The notes beneath the pieces were generated by a model. That model did not search any database. It was not told the DNA's origin and worked only from the letters and a program-made list of their open reading frames with translations. A DNA stretch of 38,096 nucleotides from Bacilli bacterium. Lineage in GTDB: Bacteria; Bacillota_I; Bacilli_A; RFN20; CAG-826. How positions within the stretch are numbered: position 1 is the stretch's first letter; each line of letters begins with the position of its first letter. The DNA is taken from NCBI GenBank assembly GCA_017635565.1, contig JAGBLE010000022.1:1-38096 (forward strand). Reading direction: 5' to 3'. Made by a program: the position numbers and the translations under genes. Positions 33,279 through 38,096 of this stretch are shown one piece after another.

Positions 33279-34505
33279 CTAATTTTCAAAAAGTTTAATA
33301 TCCAGTGATATATCATGGATATCTTTGTTTTGCTTAAGTGCTTCAGCGACATAATATCCAGCGTTTTCACCCATTTGAGCACAGTTTCCCGTCACTCGAT
33401 AAGACGCCATTGCTTCTTGACTTCCCGAAATACATCTTCCAGCCACAATTAATCCTTTATATCCATTTGGAATAAGTGAACGTAGAGGAATTTCGTATGG
33501 TTTAACAGAAAAACATTTTTGTCCATTATTTGTTTTTGCATGGATATCAACATTAAATGTTACATACGCAACTGCATCAAAAAAAGTTGATCCATTTAAA
33601 ATATCATCAATATTTAATGTGTATTCACCGATGATTCGCCTTGATTCCCGGACTCCTAAAACACTTGAAGAAGTAATTAATTCTAAATCCTTAAATTCTT
33701 CATCGTATTTCTTTAAATATGTAAAAGCGTCAATTAATTGTTGCCTTCCTTCAATAGTGGCTTTTGTCAAATCGGATGTATTTAATGGATTATATTCATA
33801 CATATGTGTGAATTGAATAACTCCGAAATGAGAGTTTGGAACAGGAATTAGATATGGGACTTTAAATGGGATTTGTTTATTTGCTCTGCGATATGCCTCA
33901 TTGAGTTTGTCATAAATCATTAGGCCATCTTTATATTTTTCAGGAATATTTCCAACTAAAAACATTAAAGTCATTGCTTGACAGTCTTTGTAGTCTCCAT
34001 TATTTCCTATTTCAAAAGGACATCCAGCACTTGAAGCAACATTTCCGTCTCCTGTACAATCAAAGACATATTTTGATAAGACAGCAAATCGACCTTCAAT
34101 ATTTTCAAAAACGATTCCATATATTGTTTTATCTTTTACTAATGTTTTAGAAAAAGTAGTGTTATATAATATCTCGACATTAGCTTCTAACATTTTCTTT
34201 TCAAGAATATGTTTCATAAATTCATAGTTGAAACTCATATCCCAGAAGCCACCGAATTGTTTTTCTTTTTTTAGTTCGGTTACCGATTCTTTAACAAATC
34301 CTGTTTTATTTGCAAAATCAAAAAATGGATTCATAAACCCAGTGGTCCACGCTCCACCTAGACAATTAAATTTTTCAATAAGTAATGTCTTTAATCCTGA
34401 CCTACCTAAAGCAATTGCGGCTCCACATCCTGCCGGACCAGCACCGACAACAATAGCGTCATATTTTCCATATATTGGAGTGATCAATTTTTCTTCGATA
34501 TTCAT
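33279..34505 (-). CDS. FAD-dependent oxidoreductase (FAD_oxidored family)
   Basis: A 408-aa cytoplasmic flavoprotein. The dinucleotide-binding motif GAGPAGCGAA lies near residue 22, followed by an acidic strand end (LLIEKF) and GGAWTTG. FDCTGDGNVASSAGCPF forms the second FAD contact, and LIVAGRCISGSQEAMASYR with GENAGYYVAEAL closes the fold. This is the FAD_oxidored family, often found among glycoside hydrolases in gut bacteria with undefined substrates. It may oxidise a sugar unit before or after cleavage, in the manner of redox-assisted glycoside breakdown; this is inference. It lies 22 nt behind the AraC gene on the same strand without a Shine-Dalgarno sequence, so it is probably co-transcribed with the regulator. 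Confidence 0.85.
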   Translation of the reverse strand: MNIEEKLITPIYGKYDAIVVGAGPAGCGAAIALGRSGLKTLLIEKFNCLGGAWTTGFMNPFFDFANKTGFVKESVTELKKEKQFGGFWDMSFNYEFMKHILEKKMLEANVEILYNTTFSKTLVKDKTIYGIVFENIEGRFAVLSKYVFDCTGDGNVASSAGCPFEIGNNGDYKDCQAMTLMFLVGNIPEKYKDGLMIYDKLNEAYRRANKQIPFKVPYLIPVPNSHFGVIQFTHMYEYNPLNTSDLTKATIEGRQQLIDAFTYLKKYDEEFKDLELITSSSVLGVRESRRIIGEYTLNIDDILNGSTFFDAVAYVTFNVDIHAKTNNGQKCFSVKPYEIPLRSLIPNGYKGLIVAGRCISGSQEAMASYRVTGNCAQMGENAGYYVAEALKQNKDIHDISLDIKLFEN

Positions 34506-34527
34506 GATTTATATTAAAAAGCGTTTT

Positions 34528-35358
34528 TTATTTTCTTTGATTACGATATTTTTTTCTAAATTGTAATGGGCTTATTCCATTTTTTTCTTTAAAGATGTGA
34601 TTTAAATGTGAAACGCTGTCATATCCAAGCATATACGAAATTTCCGAAATGGTTTTATCACTGTGGATAAGGTAATCAATCGCGTTAGACATTTTTACTT
34701 TTGTTAGATATTCAACAATCGTACACCCTAATATCTTTTTAAATTCTCTTGTTAAGTGAGAGTGAGAATAACTAGCTTCGTTTATAACATCTTTAACTGT
34801 CCAAGACATGTTTTCTTGTAAATTAATCTTATTAATTAATTCAATAAGCCATCTTGGTTTATCGTTAACAACAATCGCATGATTTTCAACAACAATATTA
34901 AGAATGATAGAAATTAATGTGTTCGCCACTAATTCTTTATCGCTAACAATGGAATCATCTTGTTTTAAAAGAGTAGTGTATTCAAGGATTTTATCCATTT
35001 GAATATCATTGAGATCAAACTCAATATATTTCTTATGGTATAAGGTTGATAAAAGATTTGGAGATAAGGCGTTAATAAAGTTATTCATCAATTCATTATC
35101 AAAAGAAATATTTAAATGCGAAGCGACTTTTGAATTTTGAATGGTGTTATGAACATCTTCTGGCCTAATTAAATAAGCATTACCTCGTTTAACAATTTTC
35201 TTTTCCCCATTAATTGTTTGGATATAAGATCCTTCGTAAACGATAAAACATTCCCAGAAATTATGATTATGCATTTCAGGATAATCATGATAGATGAAGT
35301 GTGATTTAACTTTTGATTTCTCTTCAATAATGTAATCTTCAAATCTTAAAGTTCGCAT
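34528..35358 (-). CDS. AraC-family transcriptional regulator
   Basis: A 276-aa regulator. The N-terminal half is a cupin effector-binding domain (YPEMHNHNFWECFIVYEGS, IRPEDVH). The C-terminal third has the two AraC helix-turn-helix units, the second with the family signature ISEISYMLGYDSVSHLNHIF followed by KEKNGISPLQFRKKYR. ATG 35358 is chosen; the frame could begin two codons earlier at TTG. A consensus promoter puts the transcript start exactly on this ATG, so the mRNA is probably leaderless. It is divergent from the second GH2 gene. It is the only recognisable sugar-type regulator in the window and the natural candidate to bind the shared ATTTGTGATT elements and activate the locus on sensing a released sugar. 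Confidence 0.92.
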   Translation of the reverse strand: MRTLRFEDYIIEEKSKVKSHFIYHDYPEMHNHNFWECFIVYEGSYIQTINGEKKIVKRGNAYLIRPEDVHNTIQNSKVASHLNISFDNELMNNFINALSPNLLSTLYHKKYIEFDLNDIQMDKILEYTTLLKQDDSIVSDKELVANTLISIILNIVVENHAIVVNDKPRWLIELINKINLQENMSWTVKDVINEASYSHSHLTREFKKILGCTIVEYLTKVKMSNAIDYLIHSDKTISEISYMLGYDSVSHLNHIFKEKNGISPLQFRKKYRNQRK

Positions 35359-35364
35359 ATACAA

Positions 35365-35393
35365 ATTATATATGTAATGCTGAATAATTACAA
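35365..35393 (-). promoter_or_regulatory. Promoter of the AraC-FAD operon, leaderless
   Basis: On the minus strand: TTGTAA (35393-35388), a 17-nt spacer and a perfect TATAAT (35370-35365). Standard spacing places +1 at 35358, the A of the regulator's ATG. No ribosome-binding site is present. Confidence 0.6.
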
Positions 35394-35438
35394 AAAATTG
35401 TTTGATAAACTAATTTGTTATTTTTTGCTATATAAGAA

Positions 35439-35521
35439 ATTATTTGTGAAGAATACTTGTTATATTTTGACTATGTTAATGTAAATATTAACCTTATTTA
35501 AATTTGTGATTGTTATAAAAT
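35439..35521 (+). promoter_or_regulatory. Two candidate regulator sites between AraC and GH2 genes
   Basis: ATTATTTGTGA at 35439-35449 is identical to the 8840-8850 site read on the minus strand. ATTTGTGATTGTTATAAAAT at 35502-35521 matches 15150-15169 at 17 of 20 bases. The second site overlaps the -35 of the GH2 promoter. The first lies midway in the 204-bp divergent region, where it could serve autoregulation. Confidence 0.42.
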
Positions 35522-35536
35522 CGCCATTTTTATAAT
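35510..35536 (+). promoter_or_regulatory. Promoter of the second beta-mannosidase gene
   Basis: A perfect TATAAT (35531-35536) is preceded by TTGTTA (35510-35515) at a short 15-nt spacing, which suggests dependence on an activator. Initiation near 35543 leaves about 20 nt before the ATG and no Shine-Dalgarno sequence. Confidence 0.45.
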
Positions 35537-35562
35537 ATAAAAACAGTTATTCAAACAATATT

Positions 35563-38016
35563 ATGACCACCCTTTTAAAAAATAATTGGTATTTAACCAT
35601 TAACGATAAAAAAATCCCAGCTTCTGTTCCTGGAGATATTACTATTGACGCTTTTAAGGCCAATTTGATTGATAACCCGTATTTCGCGAAAAATTACAAA
35701 AAAGCAGAATGGATTCAAAGAAGTGATTTTGTTTATGAAAACGAAATTGATATCACAGAAGCAATGCTTAGTTTTGATGTCATAGATTTAGTGTTTAAAG
35801 GAATTGATTTATACTCAGATATTTATATTAATGGACATTTATTAGGTTCCACTAAAAACATGTTCTTAAAATATGGTTTTGATATTAAACCATTTGTGAA
35901 ACTCGGAAAAAATCTTCTCGAAGTAAAAATGAAGTCCACATTAAATATGATGGACACATTTGACTGCAAAGATTATTTTTCAATATTCAATATTCCACGT
36001 ATCTTTGTTAGAAAAGCTCAATGTCATTTCGGATGGGACTGGGCTCCGAGAATCTGTGGCTATGGAATTTGGGATATTGTTTATATTAATTGTCATGATC
36101 GTCATCAAATTAGTGATATCAAAGTCATCACCCATAATTCTGGAGACATTACATTTCACTTAGAAATTAATTACAACGTTCGACTTTTAATTAAACAAGA
36201 TGGCTCTCCTTATATTGAAGCCGAAGAGAAAAAAGATGATAAATTTCGTATTTCTTTATCAAATAAACCAAACGGGGAATATGACATTGTTAAAGAATTT
36301 TCCATTAATGAAAGAAAAAGCTTCTTTAATTTAAAAATAGAAAATCCGCATTTATGGTGGCCTCTTGGATATGGGGATCATCCATTATACAAATATAAAG
36401 TTGAACTTATTAGAGATAATAAGGTTGTCGATATTAAAGAAAATAAATTTGCCTTTAGGGAAGTAAAATTGTTAGAAGAACCAACAAGCGAGGACCGCTT
36501 AGGATTTAGATTTTATATCAATAATACCCCAATATTTATCAAAGGTTCTAACTGGGTTCCAGCAGAATGCTTCACTGGTGTTATTGAAGATGAGAAATAT
36601 GTTGAGTTAATTAATCTTGCTAAAGAAGGAAATTTCAACACCTTACGAGTGTGGGGTGGAGGAATATATGAAAAAGATATTTTCTATGACCTTTGTGATG
36701 AAAATGGTTTGTTGGTGTGGCAAGATTTATGTTTAGCTTGTGCGGATATTCCAGAGGAAGATCAAGATTTTGTTTCTAATTTACTTGAAGAAGTTACTTA
36801 TCAAGTTAAAAGATTAAGAAATCATCCTTCCTTGATTTATTGGTGTGGTGGAAATGAAAAAACTGGATCATATGGCTTATCAATCACTCATGGAGATTTC
36901 TTAATCGATGTTATTTTACCTGGCTTAATTAGTAGTTTAGACACCACTAGACCATATCGAAGACAATCTCCATATTCATATACTGATATTGGAAACGAAA
37001 AAAGTAGTGGTGAGACTCATCATAATTGTTTTGAACAATCATTATCTTCTGGCATGGATTCATATCGAACCCGCATTGCTTCTTTTACTCCTTCTTTCGT
37101 TTCTGAATGCGCGATTATGGGACCAAGTTCTCTTGAAACATTAAGAAAAATTTTTCCAGAAGAACATATGTGGCCAATGGATGAAATGTGGAAAGACCGA
37201 CTAATGGAAAACCCATACGCGGCAATTTTAATGGATTTCCCACATCGAGAATTACATTACGCAGAAGAATTATATGGAAAAGTGAATGGTGTTGAAGATT
37301 TTGTTAAAAAAGCAATGATTGTTCACTCTGAATGCATAAGAGCAGAATTAGAATATGCGCGTAGTAGAAAATGGGATATCTCTGGATATTTAAATTGGAT
37401 GTTTGATGATATTTGGCCAAGTGCGACTTGGGCAACAATTGATTATTTCTTAGAACCAAAAGAAGTATATTATCAAATGAAGCGAAGTTATGAACCAGTT
37501 TATGCTTCCTTTGTCGAAGATGAATTTGGTGACACTTATTTCTTCGTTTCTAATGATACGAATGAAACGATTAAAACCGATGTTGAAATAAGTGAAAAAA
37601 CTTATGATGGAAAAGTTATTTTTACTGAACGATATAAAGATATCAAGGTCAATAATAACCATAATTTCAAAATGAAAATTGGTCATAATGTTAGTAAAGA
37701 CAACTATCTGGTCATTAAATATTTTGTTTCTGGAAAAGAAAGAAAAACTATTTATTCAAAAGACTTATTTAAGCTCAAAAAGTTTAGTGGAGATTTCGAA
37801 TATTCAGTAAAACAAATCGATAAGAAACATATCAAAATCAAAATTACCGCTCATTCATTTGTTAAATCTTTATTTATTCATTTTGAAAATAACTACTTAT
37901 ATAGATTTAGTGATAATTACTTAAATTTAGAGAAAGATGATGAAGTGACAGTGGATGTTTATTCTTCAAAAGATGTTAATATATCTTCTCTTAAGTTAGA
38001 TTCTTACAAAGGATAA
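35563..38016 (+). CDS. GH2 beta-mannosidase
   Basis: An 817-aa cytoplasmic enzyme with the full beta-mannosidase GH2 layout. The N-terminal jelly-roll contains ASVPGDI, DIYINGHLLGSTKNM and HFGWDWAPR. An Ig-like domain ends at LWWPLGYGDHPLY, and the TIM barrel has acid/base Glu432 (WCGGNE) and nucleophile Glu515 (FVSEC). A C-terminal beta domain closes it. It removes terminal beta-mannose residues; the exact aglycone is unknown. It is distinct from the phosphatase-fused paralogue at 8901, so the locus has one plain and one fused enzyme of the family. It is divergent from the AraC gene. The next gene starts 1 nt after its stop. Confidence 0.93.
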   Translation: MTTLLKNNWYLTINDKKIPASVPGDITIDAFKANLIDNPYFAKNYKKAEWIQRSDFVYENEIDITEAMLSFDVIDLVFKGIDLYSDIYINGHLLGSTKNMFLKYGFDIKPFVKLGKNLLEVKMKSTLNMMDTFDCKDYFSIFNIPRIFVRKAQCHFGWDWAPRICGYGIWDIVYINCHDRHQISDIKVITHNSGDITFHLEINYNVRLLIKQDGSPYIEAEEKKDDKFRISLSNKPNGEYDIVKEFSINERKSFFNLKIENPHLWWPLGYGDHPLYKYKVELIRDNKVVDIKENKFAFREVKLLEEPTSEDRLGFRFYINNTPIFIKGSNWVPAECFTGVIEDEKYVELINLAKEGNFNTLRVWGGGIYEKDIFYDLCDENGLLVWQDLCLACADIPEEDQDFVSNLLEEVTYQVKRLRNHPSLIYWCGGNEKTGSYGLSITHGDFLIDVILPGLISSLDTTRPYRRQSPYSYTDIGNEKSSGETHHNCFEQSLSSGMDSYRTRIASFTPSFVSECAIMGPSSLETLRKIFPEEHMWPMDEMWKDRLMENPYAAILMDFPHRELHYAEELYGKVNGVEDFVKKAMIVHSECIRAELEYARSRKWDISGYLNWMFDDIWPSATWATIDYFLEPKEVYYQMKRSYEPVYASFVEDEFGDTYFFVSNDTNETIKTDVEISEKTYDGKVIFTERYKDIKVNNNHNFKMKIGHNVSKDNYLVIKYFVSGKERKTIYSKDLFKLKKFSGDFEYSVKQIDKKHIKIKITAHSFVKSLFIHFENNYLYRFSDNYLNLEKDDEVTVDVYSSKDVNISSLKLDSYKG

Positions 38017-38017
38017 T

Positions 38018-38096
38018 ATGAAAAAATATAAAGTTAATGGTGTCAATTTTATTGATAAATACAATCACCTATATGTTGAAATCAATCAAGGTGGAG
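38018..38096 (+). CDS. Start of a further gene, cut by the window end
   Basis: An ATG 1 nt after the GH2 stop opens a frame beginning MKKYKVNGVNFIDKYNHLY that runs to the window edge (26 residues). The TAATATG junction is typical of coupled operon genes. Too little is present to name a family, but it probably belongs to the same glycan pathway. Confidence 0.55.
   Translation, partial: MKKYKVNGVNFIDKYNHLYVEINQGG

Overview
The window is AT-rich, low-GC Gram-positive-type DNA. Tryptophan is encoded by TGG throughout and TGA serves as a stop codon (for example at 25717-25719), so the standard bacterial code applies. Lipoprotein signals, MsmEFG-type sugar transporter genes, a YesL-like (DUF624) gene and mixed Shine-Dalgarno use suggest a host-associated member of the Bacilli or a neighbouring lineage (RF39, Erysipelotrichales or Acholeplasma-like). 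The exact lineage is inference. No rRNA or tRNA genes, CRISPR arrays or phage genes were seen.

Layout. 1-2010: a transposase-OrfA-like gene on the minus strand, a 33-bp tandem repeat that builds a promoter, and a DUF4143-type ATPase. 2334-5994: a secreted protein and a DUF4838 domain that look like one gene split by a +1 frameshift at CCC-TAA. 5999-8759 (minus): a DUF4434 barrel protein and a GH127-like enzyme. 8901-14977 (plus): a histidine-phosphatase/GH2 beta-mannosidase fusion, a GH130 mannoside phosphorylase and a GHL6/beta-galactosidase-trimerisation protein. 15283-24446: an ABC sugar importer (binding lipoprotein and two permeases) continuous with a 984-aa Ig-like exoprotein, a second DUF4838 lipoprotein and a small Ig-like lipoprotein. 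24522-27144: a short MsmK-like ATPase with three membrane proteins. 27204-30545: a large surface protein with an unusual Cys-containing C-terminal anchor. 30615-33276: a GH43-like propeller enzyme overlapping a secreted tyrosine-phosphatase-like lipoprotein. 33279-35358 (minus): an FAD oxidoreductase and an AraC-family regulator. 35563-38016: a second GH2 beta-mannosidase, followed by the first bases of another gene.

How it fits together. This is a glycan-foraging locus of the Gram-positive type. Secreted and surface proteins bind or trim a glycan, an ABC importer brings in oligosaccharides, and cytoplasmic enzymes (two beta-mannosidases, GH130, GH127-like, GHL6, DUF4434) finish degradation. 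The enzyme mix points to a beta-mannose-containing heteroglycan such as N-glycan core, plant glucuronomannan or a phosphomannan; the sequence alone does not decide which. The AraC regulator probably controls it: a shared ATTTGTGATT-type element lies beside three of the promoters.

Most unusual points: the phosphatase-glycosidase fusion together with a secreted PTP-like lipoprotein (suggesting a phosphorylated glycan), the prfB-like frameshift site, a promoter placing the AraC transcript start exactly on its ATG, and the SGCGGS-type sorting tail.
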